Source: Colimorpha sp045591485 (lineage in GTDB: Bacteria > Bacteroidota > Bacteroidia > Bacteroidales > P3). Taken from it: DNA of 15,756 bases. The notes beneath the pieces are model-generated. The model was given only the letters and a program-made list of their open reading frames with translations, was not told the DNA's origin and did not search any database. Positions 1-6,515 of this stretch are shown here, one piece after another. A program made the position numbers and the translations under genes. Each line of letters opens with the position of its first letter. Within the stretch, counting starts at the first letter, position 1. The stretch lies in assembly GCA_045591485.1 (NCBI GenBank), contig JAZNSV010000145.1, positions 1-15,756 on the forward strand, read 5' to 3'.

Positions 1-716
1 TTGGCCCCCAGACCGCCATGCCACCACCCCGCCTGGCCCCGGGCGCCCGCGGTGGGAGCCTGGGCACGGATGATACCGTCGACAACCACATTGTCGACGT
101 GGATGTTGACGCTCGACATACGCGAGGTGGTGTTCTCGCAGTAGAAGGCCAGCTGGGCATAGGTGCCGAGGTAGGCCTCGAAGTCGATGGTGTCGTTGGT
201 GTAGGCCGCGGTGAGCTCGGCAATGTCGAGTTCGCCTTCGGCGGGGTTCTTGACCCACTTGCGGAGAGTCTGCCAAGCGCCCCAGTTGCCGTTGGCGCTG
301 GCTTTGGTGCGGACGAGGACCATGACCGTCTTGCCGGAGTCGACGTCCGCGGGGGCGACGGCGCCGCTAAAGGCGGTGAGGGCGATGTCGTAGCGCAGCT
401 GCGCGCGACCGCTCTCGGTGAGGTCCATCTCCGGCGAAACCAGCCACTGGTAGCGGTTGGCCGCGAAGAGGTTGTAATAGTAGTGGCCGGCGGCGAGGCC
501 GTTCATGGCGTACTCGGTGTACGTCCACGAAGGCTCACCGGTGGGCTGGAAGGTGGGGGCATAGTTGGATGTGCCACCGACCCATCCCTCCGGATTGGCC
601 ACACTAAAATCCTGGCTCAGGTAGGTGCGCTCGGCAGTGACCTGAGTCTGTGCGTTCGATGCGAAAGGCAGCGCGAGGGCCGCGATCAGCATCATCGTTC
701 GTAAGAACTTTTGCAT
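1..716 (-). CDS. Secreted protein with jelly-roll 'choice-of-anchor'-like domain (N-terminal part, runs off left edge)
   Basis: The reading frame is open from the ATG at 716-714 to the edge, giving 238 codons with no stop. The start MQKFLRTMMLIAALALPFAS is a Sec signal peptide with a likely cut after SNA (residue 22). The body has features of the MAM/laminin-G-like 'choice-of-anchor' folds common in Bacteroidetes surface proteins: QWLVSPEMDL near residue 80, alternating beta strands, and a closing HVDNVVVDG near residue 215. Such proteins usually continue with further domains and a C-terminal sorting or anchoring region, here outside the window. The final residues (GARGQAGWWHGGLGA) look less domain-like and may be a linker or a sequence error close to the edge. 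It starts 37 bp after the HEPN stop and I see no convincing promoter of its own. Function unknown; the family assignment is moderate. Confidence 0.72.
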   Translation of the reverse strand, partial: MQKFLRTMMLIAALALPFASNAQTQVTAERTYLSQDFSVANPEGWVGGTSNYAPTFQPTGEPSWTYTEYAMNGLAAGHYYYNLFAANRYQWLVSPEMDLTESGRAQLRYDIALTAFSGAVAPADVDSGKTVMVLVRTKASANGNWGAWQTLRKWVKNPAEGELDIAELTAAYTNDTIDFEAYLGTYAQLAFYCENTTSRMSSVNIHVDNVVVDGIIRAQAPTAGARGQAGWWHGGLGA

Positions 717-753
717 AAGATTTAGTTTTTTGATGGTTAATAAATTGGGTTAA

Positions 754-1164
754 TTAAATTGATTTATTTTCGTTTATATTTTTTTCTATGGCGGCAATCA
801 TCTCGCGGGCTTGCGGGATGTAGGTCTTCATCTTGTCGGGCTCGACGTCGTACATCATTGTATAGTCGCTGTCCTCCCTGAGGGTTTCAAGTTGGCTGTA
901 GAGCACTCCAAACGACTTGGGCATCAAGCCAGTGAGGACATACTCTTTATTGAACATAATCATAGACCCTTTGTGCGACTTGACGGTGTGACCGTCGCAA
1001 ATCAAAAGGGCGTTTGCGGCATGGAAGACAGCATAGTACAACCTGCTGGCCGCGCCATTCCAGCTGCCCACGCCAACCAAGACGTCGGCATCAGCCAACG
1101 CCTCACGCGACTTGCGCAACTCTCCGTCGACAATCAGTCTTCTGTTATGTTCGGTCAAGCTCAT
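754..1164 (-). CDS. HEPN-domain protein, toxin of a MNT-HEPN toxin-antitoxin pair
   Basis: This 136-residue, mostly helical protein matches the HEPN family (PF05168-like). The key stretch is SRLYYAVFHAANALL, giving the R-x6-H form of the HEPN motif (R41, H48), followed by a conserved GHTVKSHKG region. HEPN proteins paired with minimal nucleotidyltransferases are known as toxins, usually RNases that use the Arg and His of this motif, and are neutralised by AMPylation or binding by the partner. The start codon overlaps the stop of the upstream nucleotidyltransferase gene (ATGA at 1164-1161), so the two are translationally coupled, antitoxin first. Several HEPN/MNT pairs are not proven toxins, so the toxic role is inferred from family and arrangement. 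Confidence 0.88.
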   Translation of the reverse strand: MSLTEHNRRLIVDGELRKSREALADADVLVGVGSWNGAASRLYYAVFHAANALLICDGHTVKSHKGSMIMFNKEYVLTGLMPKSFGVLYSQLETLREDSDYTMMYDVEPDKMKTYIPQAREMIAAIEKNINENKSI

Positions 1165-1478
1165 TGCAAAACAATCTTGTCTTCTTCTACATTGTCATGA
1201 AACGGCAGGCACTCCCACCGGCTCCATTGCTTCCGCGAGTACATGTGCGGATTGATTTCGGCATCCATCTTCCACCCCATCTCACGCATGGCGTATACAT
1301 ACTTGAGATAGTCGGCGTCCGAGAGGTCGTCCTTGTCGAGCAGGATGAGCAGGTCGTAGTCGCTGTCGGGGCGGGCGTCGCCGCGGGCACGCGACCCGTA
1401 GAGCCACAGCGAAGCCCCCTGGGGCAGTATGCGCTGCCCGAGTTCGGCGATGCTCTGTATGACCTGCGTCTGGTTCAT
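1161..1478 (-). CDS. MNT-type minimal nucleotidyltransferase, antitoxin partner of HEPN
   Basis: The 105-residue protein is a single polymerase-beta-type nucleotidyltransferase domain. It shows the signature YGSRARGDARPDSDYDLLIL (residues 27-46): G28-S29 binds phosphate, and D40 and D42 are the metal-binding pair. A third carboxylate is likely D72 or E74 in KMDAEINP. In characterised MNT/HEPN systems the MNT enzyme transfers AMP to a tyrosine of the HEPN toxin and silences it. It is the first gene of the pair and overlaps the HEPN gene by 4 bp. A TAnnTTTG box at 1629-1636 gives it a leader of about 145 nt. All visible catalytic residues are intact. Confidence 0.9.
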   Translation of the reverse strand: MNQTQVIQSIAELGQRILPQGASLWLYGSRARGDARPDSDYDLLILLDKDDLSDADYLKYVYAMREMGWKMDAEINPHMYSRKQWSRWECLPFHDNVEEDKIVLQ

Positions 1479-1561
1479 TGGTGTTTTTTCGGTTCCCGGT
1501 TTTCAGTTTTCAGTTTTACAATACTCTGCCACACATTCCGCGCACCGTTGCCGACAACCAT

Positions 1562-1588
1562 GCAACACCCTATGCCACAGGGTGCTGC
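1562..1588 (-). other. Hairpin in leader of the MNT-HEPN operon
   Basis: GCA-a-CACCCT pairs with AGGGTG-c-TGC around a 7-nt loop, with one internal mismatch. It lies between the likely transcription start and the MNT start codon. A role in autoregulation is only a possibility. Confidence 0.35.
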
Positions 1589-1629
1589 ACAGATACGGGG
1601 GTGCATTTTTGCGCACAATATATCTGTGC
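1587..1629 (-). promoter_or_regulatory. 9-bp inverted repeat overlapping the MNT-HEPN promoter (candidate operator)
   Basis: GCACAGATA at 1587-1595 is an exact reverse complement of TATCTGTGC at 1621-1629, with 25 bp between. The right arm touches the -7 box and spans the expected transcription start, and the left arm lies about 30 bp downstream. This is a plausible repressor site for an autoregulated toxin-antitoxin operon, or the base of a leader stem. No protein is known to bind here. Confidence 0.4.
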
Positions 1630-1636
1630 AAAGATA
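1629..1636 (-). promoter_or_regulatory. Candidate Bacteroidetes -7 box of the MNT-HEPN operon
   Basis: Reading the minus strand, TATCTTTG fits the Bacteroidetes sigma-ABfr -7 consensus TAnnTTTG exactly. The upstream -33 region is T-rich (a TTTT run about 20 bp away) without a clean TTG. Transcription would begin near 1622. Confidence 0.55.
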
Positions 1637-1724
1637 CGACTTTTTTTTGAACCTGTAAAAGTTTTTTATTTTTTAACATTTTGGTGCTCACATTCCCCTT
1701 CTCACCCACCCTTTTCGCAGGTAT

Positions 1725-1836
1725 CCGGTAGTGCATATCAACGATACATCAACGATATATCAACGATATTTCAACGATTGTAATCGTTGAAATATCGTTG
1801 ATATATCGTTGATGTATCGTTGATATGCACTACCGG
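1725..1836. repeat. 112-bp near-perfect palindrome made of iterated 11-bp units
   Basis: Positions 1725-1779 are the exact reverse complement of 1782-1836. Only the central G-T pair of bases (1780-1781) does not match. Each arm holds a 16-base outer part beginning CCGGTAGTGC, then three 11-mers (ACGATACATCA, ACGATATATCA, ACGATATTTCA) and a central ACGATT. It lies in the 532-bp gap between the 3' end of apt and the promoter of the MNT-HEPN operon. As RNA it would form a 55-bp hairpin from either strand. There is no U-tract to make it an ordinary terminator. A sister element is at the right end of the window. Confidence 0.95.
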
Positions 1837-1893
1837 TAGAGGGGAAAATAGGACCAAGATTACTACATTTAACATAATTTTAACACAAATATA

Positions 1894-1934
1894 CCCTCTG
1901 CGGCTCCAAAAACACTCTATCGGGCCGCAGAGGG
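1894..1934 (-). terminator. Stem-loop downstream of apt, possible terminator
   Basis: CCCTCTGCGGC at 1894-1904 pairs perfectly with GCCGCAGAGGG at 1924-1934 (11 bp, 19-nt loop). On the minus strand the stem is followed by TATATTTGTGTT, a weak T-rich tail. It is about 75 bp beyond the apt stop, the end of the long gene run. Confidence 0.45.
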
Positions 1935-1946
1935 GCATACTTCGGC

Positions 1947-1978
1947 AGCGGACGGATTTATCATTTTTTCCGTCCGCT
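1947..1978. other. 10-bp perfect stem-loop just beyond the apt stop
   Basis: AGCGGACGGA at 1947-1956 pairs with TCCGTCCGCT at 1969-1978 around a 12-nt loop. It starts about 30 bp after the apt stop codon. It has no T-tract on the minus side, so it may protect the mRNA 3' end rather than terminate by itself. Confidence 0.45.
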
Positions 1979-2010
1979 CACCGGACATATCGAACAATGA
2001 AAAAAGGTGG

Positions 2011-2577
2011 TCACTCGACGCCTTCGAGCGACATAAGCGCATGCACGGGTGCCATGGCTTCGAGCAGAGCGCGACCTCCGAGGGCTGGCAGTTCGACCAG
2101 GAAGAGGAACTGGCGCACTCTGACGGGATGGCCGTCTACGACCTGTGCATTGAGGGCCTGGGCTATGCCGATGGCGGTGCCGCCGGTGGCAAGCAGGTCG
2201 TCGAGCAGCGTAATCTCAATCGTGCCGTCGGCCGCACAGGGGCAGGCCGCGAGGTCGCTGCGGCGGAAGAAGACTTCGTCGCTGCCGTATTCCTTTTCAA
2301 TCTCAACTCTCACAAGGTCGCCTTCGGCAAAAGGCAGCTTGCCTTTCTTGCGTATGGGCACTATAGTCTGCACACGGCTGCTGGTGCCGAGCAGTGGGGC
2401 CGCAAAGAGAAAGCCGCGCGCCTCTACAGTGGCCACACAAGGTGTGGCGCAGTGTCGGTCGAGTTCGACCACAGCACCCTGAAAAGCGCTCTTGTCTTGC
2501 AAAAAAGGCAACACATCTATGAAATCGATTCCCTTCTTCGGGAAATCTGGATAGTGTTTGATGACGGATTCAAACAT
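2011..2577 (-). CDS. apt: Adenine phosphoribosyltransferase
   Basis: The enzyme makes AMP from adenine and PRPP (purine salvage, cytoplasm). The 188-residue protein follows the APRT layout: FPKKGIDFIDVLPFLQD near residues 12-28, the adenine-side VEARGFLFAAPLL near 51-63, the flexible-loop region VPIRKKGKLP near 73-82, and the PRPP-binding loop ITLLDDLLATGGTA near 121-134. It is a little longer than the usual 170-180 residues. It is the last gene of the co-directional run and lies 42 bp after the fatty acid transporter. The AT-rich gap shows no clear TAnnTTTG box, so it is probably read through from upstream. Two stem-loops follow its stop codon. Confidence 0.92.
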   Translation of the reverse strand: MFESVIKHYPDFPKKGIDFIDVLPFLQDKSAFQGAVVELDRHCATPCVATVEARGFLFAAPLLGTSSRVQTIVPIRKKGKLPFAEGDLVRVEIEKEYGSDEVFFRRSDLAACPCAADGTIEITLLDDLLATGGTAIGIAQALNAQVVDGHPVRVRQFLFLVELPALGGRALLEAMAPVHALMSLEGVE

Positions 2578-2619
2578 GGTCGTTTCTTTTTATTGTTTAC
2601 TATATTATACCTATAGCCA

Positions 2620-3963
2620 CTACATCGCCCAGACAAGAAGTCCGGCACAAATAACAACGCCACTGACGAGCAGGTCGATAAGGCAATAGCCCATTATGTC
2701 TTTGGCGCTGAGACGCGCTATGGCCAGTGCGGGCAGAGCCCAGAAGGGCTGTATGAGGTTGGTCCAAGCGTCGCCCCATGCGATGGCGGTGCCTGTGAGG
2801 CCGGGGTCTACGCCGAGGTCGGCCCCCGCAGTGAACATGATGGGGGCTTGTATTGCCCAATGCCCGCCGCCCGAAGGCACGAAGAGGTTGAGCAGCGCGG
2901 CGCAGAGGAATGTGAGCAGCGGATATGTCAGCGGATTGCTGATGCGTATGCACCCATCGGCCAACACACTGCCCATGCTGATGCCGCTTGCGCCCACACC
3001 GGTGATTATACCCATAATGCCGGCGTAGAACGGAAACTGCAAGATGATGCCGCTCGCCCCCGACGCGGCTTTGCCGAAGGCACGGACGTAGGCCAACGGG
3101 GTGCCATGGAGCATCAGTCCCAACGCCAGAAAGATCATAATCACCGAACCGAGGTCGAACGAGCCGCCGCCAAAGCCGAGATGCAGCACCAGATAGGCCA
3201 CCAGCATCAAGGCCGGAAGCCATGCCAGCAGGCGGCTGTGTTCCAAGCGCTGGGCCGGAGTCTTCCCGGCTGCCGGTTTTGCGACGGGAGTTTCTTCGTC
3301 TTCAAGCAACGAGGGGTCGACCACAACCGCGCCCTGTTTGGGGTGCATAAGGCTGTTGGCCACGGTGATGCCCACTATGACGAGCAGCACCATGACAAGG
3401 TTGTGCGGGTCGAGGATGGTCTGCGCCACAGGCACCGGCGAGGTGAGGGCTCCGTTGGTGGCTTTGGTCAGCGATTCGCCGGGGGTGGCCATTGTCAGCG
3501 GTATCGACCCCGAAAGGCCGGCATGCCAGACCACAAATCCGCTATAGGCCGAAGCAATGAGCAGACGGTAGTCGACGCCACGCAACTGGCGTGCTATCTC
3601 TTTGGCGAAAACCACGCCTACGATAAGGCCGAAGCCCCAGTTGAGCCAACAGGCCAGGGCCGAAACCACAGTAACCAGCGCTATGGCGGCGGCCGGCGTC
3701 TTTGGCAGGCGGGCAAGCGCACTCACCACACGTTTGACGGCAGGGGCTGCGGCCAGGGCCGAGCCACAGACAAGCACCAATGCCATCTGCATGGCAAAGG
3801 CAAGGAGGTTCCACACTCCCCCACCCCAATGCTCTACAACTTCGAGCGGGGTCTGGTGGCAGATGGGCATGGCCAGCAGGGCCGCCACGAAGGTGAGCAG
3901 TATGGCGAAGACGAATGGTTCGGGCAGCCAGCGCTGCACCAGACGTACACAGAATTTAATCAT
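2620..3963 (-). CDS. AtoE-type short-chain fatty acid transporter
   Basis: The 447-residue, very hydrophobic protein has about 10-12 membrane spans and matches the AtoE/SCFA_trans family (PF02667). Visible family stretches are the N-terminal VQRWLPEPFVFAILLTFVAA, a central NWGFGLIVGVVFAKE, VWHAGLSGSIPLTMATPG, NLFVPSGGGHWAIQAPIM and AWGDAWTNLIQPFWALPALA. E. coli AtoE is linked to uptake of short-chain fatty acids such as acetoacetate and butyrate. In a gut Bacteroidales the direction and substrate are open. A charged loop near residues 215-235 interrupts the membrane part. The gene begins 4 bp after the alkaline phosphatase stop, so the two are likely co-transcribed. Confidence 0.9.
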   Translation of the reverse strand: MIKFCVRLVQRWLPEPFVFAILLTFVAALLAMPICHQTPLEVVEHWGGGVWNLLAFAMQMALVLVCGSALAAAPAVKRVVSALARLPKTPAAAIALVTVVSALACWLNWGFGLIVGVVFAKEIARQLRGVDYRLLIASAYSGFVVWHAGLSGSIPLTMATPGESLTKATNGALTSPVPVAQTILDPHNLVMVLLVIVGITVANSLMHPKQGAVVVDPSLLEDEETPVAKPAAGKTPAQRLEHSRLLAWLPALMLVAYLVLHLGFGGGSFDLGSVIMIFLALGLMLHGTPLAYVRAFGKAASGASGIILQFPFYAGIMGIITGVGASGISMGSVLADGCIRISNPLTYPLLTFLCAALLNLFVPSGGGHWAIQAPIMFTAGADLGVDPGLTGTAIAWGDAWTNLIQPFWALPALAIARLSAKDIMGYCLIDLLVSGVVICAGLLVWAM

Positions 3964-3967
3964 TGGG

Positions 3968-5131
3968 TTAGAAGTTCATTATCCAGCGGATGAGTTCGGG
4001 AATGTCGGTATTCTGGTGGATGCCGGAAAAGTATTCGGCGCCGGGGCCATAGGCAAAGACCGGCACCATGCAGCCGGTGTGGCTGCCCCAGTGGAAGCGG
4101 GGGGTATTGAGGCCCTTTTCGATATCTCCGTCGGGCAGGGTGAGGCCGCCTGTCTCGTGGTCGGCGGTGACCACAACGAGGGTCGAGCCATTGCTCTCGG
4201 CAAAGTCGAGCACCGCGTTGAGCAACTGCTCGAAGTCGGCCAGCTCGGCACGCAGATAGGCCGAGTCGTTGTTGTGGCAGGCCCAGTCTATCTGCGAGCC
4301 TTCTATAAGCATGGCAAAGCCTTTGGGGTTGCGGCTCAAAAGGTCGATGGCCTTGAGCGAGCAGTGGCGCAGCATGTCGCCGCGGGCAGGGGCCGTCAGC
4401 GGGTCGCCGTCGTAGAGCAGGCCTACGAGCTTGTCGCCCTGGTACGCATCTACCGAGTCTATGGTGCGCACCACAGTGTAGCCACGTTTAGCCAGCGTGT
4501 CGAGCGGGGCGAGGCCGTCCTTGCGGTTCTCGGGCAGGAAGTTATTGTATCCGCCGCCCACCATCACGCTGTGGGCACACTGGGCCATCTGTATGCTCAG
4601 TGTGTCGAACATCTTGCGGTAGGGCACGTGCCCATAGGACGAAGCAGGTGTGGCGTCCAGCACATTGGAGGTCACCACGAAGCCGGTGCTCATGCCGGCG
4701 TCCACGGCATCGTCGAAGATGGTGCGGTAGCGCTCGGCGTTGGGTCCCCAGTTGACATGATAGTTGTCTACTTTCTTGCCCGTGGTCAGGGCAGTGCCGC
4801 CGGCCGACGAGTCAGTGCGGTAGTGGTTGCGCGAATAGGTGCGCGAAAAGCCGCTGAATGGGAAGCGCAGAAACGCGCTGTTGTTCTCGCGCTCAGCAAC
4901 GACCGAGGCATAGACCTGGGGCACTCCCATGCCGTCGCCGACAATGAGTATTACGTTGTCGGGAATGGCGGGCTCCTGGCTCATGGACATAGTCTCGTCG
5001 CGGACCTCGGTGGCGTCGGCCAGGTAGGCTGCATTTTCGAAATCGGCACCAAGTTCCATCAGACCCGAACAGCCGCTGAGAAGCAACGAGGCTCCGACGG
5101 CGATGGTGGAAAGAATACGGTTCTTTATCAT
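3968..5131 (-). CDS. Lipoprotein alkaline phosphatase (PhoA-type fold)
   Basis: The 387-residue protein begins with a lipoprotein signal ending LLLSGC (C21), so it should be membrane-anchored and exported. The alkaline phosphatase metal and catalytic motifs are present in order: LIVGDGMG with metal ligand D66, TDSSAGGTA with nucleophile S108 following D107, LDATPAS...GH near residues 160-168, MLIEGSQIDWACHNND near 273-288, TADHETGG with the D-H pair near 323-330, and a C-terminal histidine in HTG. It would release phosphate from phosphomonoesters in the periplasm or at the surface. It is flanked by a small lipoprotein 6 bp upstream and the AtoE transporter 4 bp downstream. The signal is Sec-type, with no twin arginine, although Tat genes are nearby. 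The exact substrate is not readable. Confidence 0.93.
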   Translation of the reverse strand: MIKNRILSTIAVGASLLLSGCSGLMELGADFENAAYLADATEVRDETMSMSQEPAIPDNVILIVGDGMGVPQVYASVVAERENNSAFLRFPFSGFSRTYSRNHYRTDSSAGGTALTTGKKVDNYHVNWGPNAERYRTIFDDAVDAGMSTGFVVTSNVLDATPASSYGHVPYRKMFDTLSIQMAQCAHSVMVGGGYNNFLPENRKDGLAPLDTLAKRGYTVVRTIDSVDAYQGDKLVGLLYDGDPLTAPARGDMLRHCSLKAIDLLSRNPKGFAMLIEGSQIDWACHNNDSAYLRAELADFEQLLNAVLDFAESNGSTLVVVTADHETGGLTLPDGDIEKGLNTPRFHWGSHTGCMVPVFAYGPGAEYFSGIHQNTDIPELIRWIMNF

Positions 5132-5137
5132 AAGGCA

Positions 5138-5644
5138 TTATTTTTTATCTATCAACGGAAGTATTTCGTTTTCAAAAATATCGCGCCGCACAATACGGTA
5201 GTGCGGGGCATAGGCGGCCTTGAAGGCAGCGCTGTGGCTCATAACAAATTTGGGGTCGGGCGACACCATTCCCTCTGCGCTGCGCATCACAGCCGACGTC
5301 AGCTGCTCTACACCTACGATGCCTCGGCTCACCAGCAGCAAGTTGACTCGCACAAAGTTGCTGTCGCAGAGGGTGTATTCATAGTCCGGCATGCCGTTGC
5401 TGTCGGGCATCGAGCCAACCTCGTCGTTGATGTAGTGGGCACAGGCGGCACTGTCGGTCAGCAGATGGCCCGGACCGTAGAGGTCTTGGAAGACAAGTTT
5501 GTAGAGGTCTTGCGGCTCGGCGGCGGGATAGCGGTCGGCATAGGCCATCAGGGCGTCGGCGCAGGGCACTTTGGCGGGTTCGGTGGCCGCAGGGCGGCAG
5601 CTGGCCAGCAGCACTACGGCCAGCAGAAGAGGCATATACTTCAT
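5138..5644 (-). CDS. Uncharacterised lipoprotein with DLYGPGHLL motif
   Basis: The 168-residue protein has a lipoprotein signal, MKYMPLLLAVVLLASC, with the lipid-bearing Cys at residue 16. After a short Pro/Ala-rich spacer comes an alpha/beta-looking domain. Its most distinctive stretch is YKLVFQDLYGPGHLLTD (about residues 48-64), followed by AHYINDEVG and RVNLLLVSRGI. I do not recognise a named family. The GPGH pair could be a ligand or metal site, but that is a guess. The gene overlaps the tatC stop by 4 bp and ends 6 bp before the alkaline phosphatase gene. It is therefore firmly inside the operon and may work with either neighbour. Confidence 0.85.
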   Translation of the reverse strand: MKYMPLLLAVVLLASCRPAATEPAKVPCADALMAYADRYPAAEPQDLYKLVFQDLYGPGHLLTDSAACAHYINDEVGSMPDSNGMPDYEYTLCDSNFVRVNLLLVSRGIVGVEQLTSAVMRSAEGMVSPDPKFVMSHSAAFKAAYAPHYRIVRRDIFENEILPLIDKK

Positions 5645-6333
5645 TGTTCTACGTGTTTAACTATCAAAATGCTGACCTCCCACAAGAGATATATTGGCAG
5701 GCTGACCAGAGCCAGCGTGAAGGGGTCGCCTGTGGGAGTGATGACGGCGCCTACAACAAGGATGACCACTATGGCGTGGCGGCGGTAGCGGCGCATGAAC
5801 TGCGCTTTCAGCACACCGATCTTGGCCAGCAGCCAGCACATGACCGGCAGCTCGAAGACCACACCCATCATCAGGCTCATCACGCCCAGCACCGAGATGT
5901 AGCTGCTGAGGGTGATGGTGTTCTGCACGTCGGGGCTCACCTCGTAGCCGCCCAGGAAGCTGACGGTGATGGGAAAGATGACAAAGTAGTTGAGCGCCAC
6001 ACCGGCCAGGAAAAGCAGGTAGCCCACCGCCACAGCCCGGACGGCCAGCCGCCGCTCGGTGCGGTAGAGACCGGGGGCCACGAAAGCGAACATCTGGTAA
6101 ATGACATAGGGCGAAACCACAATCAGGCCGGCCCACAGCGCCACACGCATGTGGATAAGCAACTGCTGGGTGAGCTCTACGTTGATGAGCTGCATCCCGG
6201 CTGGTTTGGGAGCCAGCACCACAGCGAAGAGCTGCTCCTTGAAGCAGAAGCAGCCTACACCTGCCACAACCGCCGCCAGTAGCACATACCACAGGCGGCG
6301 GCGCAGTTCGTCAAGGTGTTCCCAGAAGGTCAT
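5641..6333 (-). CDS. tatC: Sec-independent (Tat) translocase subunit TatC
   Basis: The 230-residue protein has the six-span TatC layout. The N-terminal cytoplasmic FWEHLDELRRRL (residues 3-14, conserved E9) helps bind the twin-arginine signal. The first cytoplasmic loop, YQMFAFVAPGLYRTERR, carries the conserved Glu at E93. The last loop has the conserved ITPTGDPFT near 198-206. TatC is the receptor of the Tat pathway, which moves folded, often cofactor-containing, proteins across the inner membrane. The gene starts on the last base of the tatA stop codon (6333) and overlaps the next gene by 4 bp. No TatB is present in the window. A minimal TatA-TatC pair is known in other bacteria. Confidence 0.97.
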   Translation of the reverse strand: MTFWEHLDELRRRLWYVLLAAVVAGVGCFCFKEQLFAVVLAPKPAGMQLINVELTQQLLIHMRVALWAGLIVVSPYVIYQMFAFVAPGLYRTERRLAVRAVAVGYLLFLAGVALNYFVIFPITVSFLGGYEVSPDVQNTITLSSYISVLGVMSLMMGVVFELPVMCWLLAKIGVLKAQFMRRYRRHAIVVILVVGAVITPTGDPFTLALVSLPIYLLWEVSILIVKHVEQ

Positions 6334-6515
6334 CAGGCCTTGGCGGACGGGTCAGACTTGTCTGATTTGTCGGACACGTCGCTGTCGATGCCGTTCACAC
6401 CGTCTTTGAAGCTCTTGACGCCTTTGCCGAGCCCTTTCATCAGCTCGGGGATTTTCTTGCCGCCGAAGAGCAGAAGCACCACAACGGCGATGATGACTAT
6501 TTCCCAACCTCTCAT
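6333..6515 (-). CDS. tatA: Tat pore-forming subunit TatA
   Basis: The 60-residue protein has the TatA signature: a short N-terminal membrane helix (WEIVIIAVVVLLLF), the hinge FGGKKIPEL, an amphipathic helix MKGLGKGVKSFKDGV, and an acidic, Ser/Asp/Lys-rich tail (DSDVSDKSDKSDPS). TatA oligomerises with TatC to form the Tat pathway passage. In pairs without TatB a single TatA-like protein can serve both roles. The start codon overlaps the stop of the Tat-signalled aldo/keto reductase gene (ATGA), so client and translocase are translationally coupled. Confidence 0.96.
   Translation of the reverse strand: MRGWEIVIIAVVVLLLFGGKKIPELMKGLGKGVKSFKDGVNGIDSDVSDKSDKSDPSAKA

Noticed and set aside
1741..1819. 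Tandem short repeats suggestive of a CRISPR array
   Set aside because: Units are only 11 bp with no unique spacers, and they reverse orientation at the centre; no cas genes are nearby.
1725..1836. Large palindrome as a simple rho-independent terminator of apt
   Set aside because: It is AT-rich, lacks a T-tract after the stem, and smaller stem-loops already lie nearer the apt stop.
3602..5788. 728-residue open frame on the plus strand
   Set aside because: It is antisense to the phosphatase, lipoprotein and transporter genes, which have intact family motifs. Its protein is low-complexity Gly/Val/His-rich without domains, as expected from GC-rich antisense frames.
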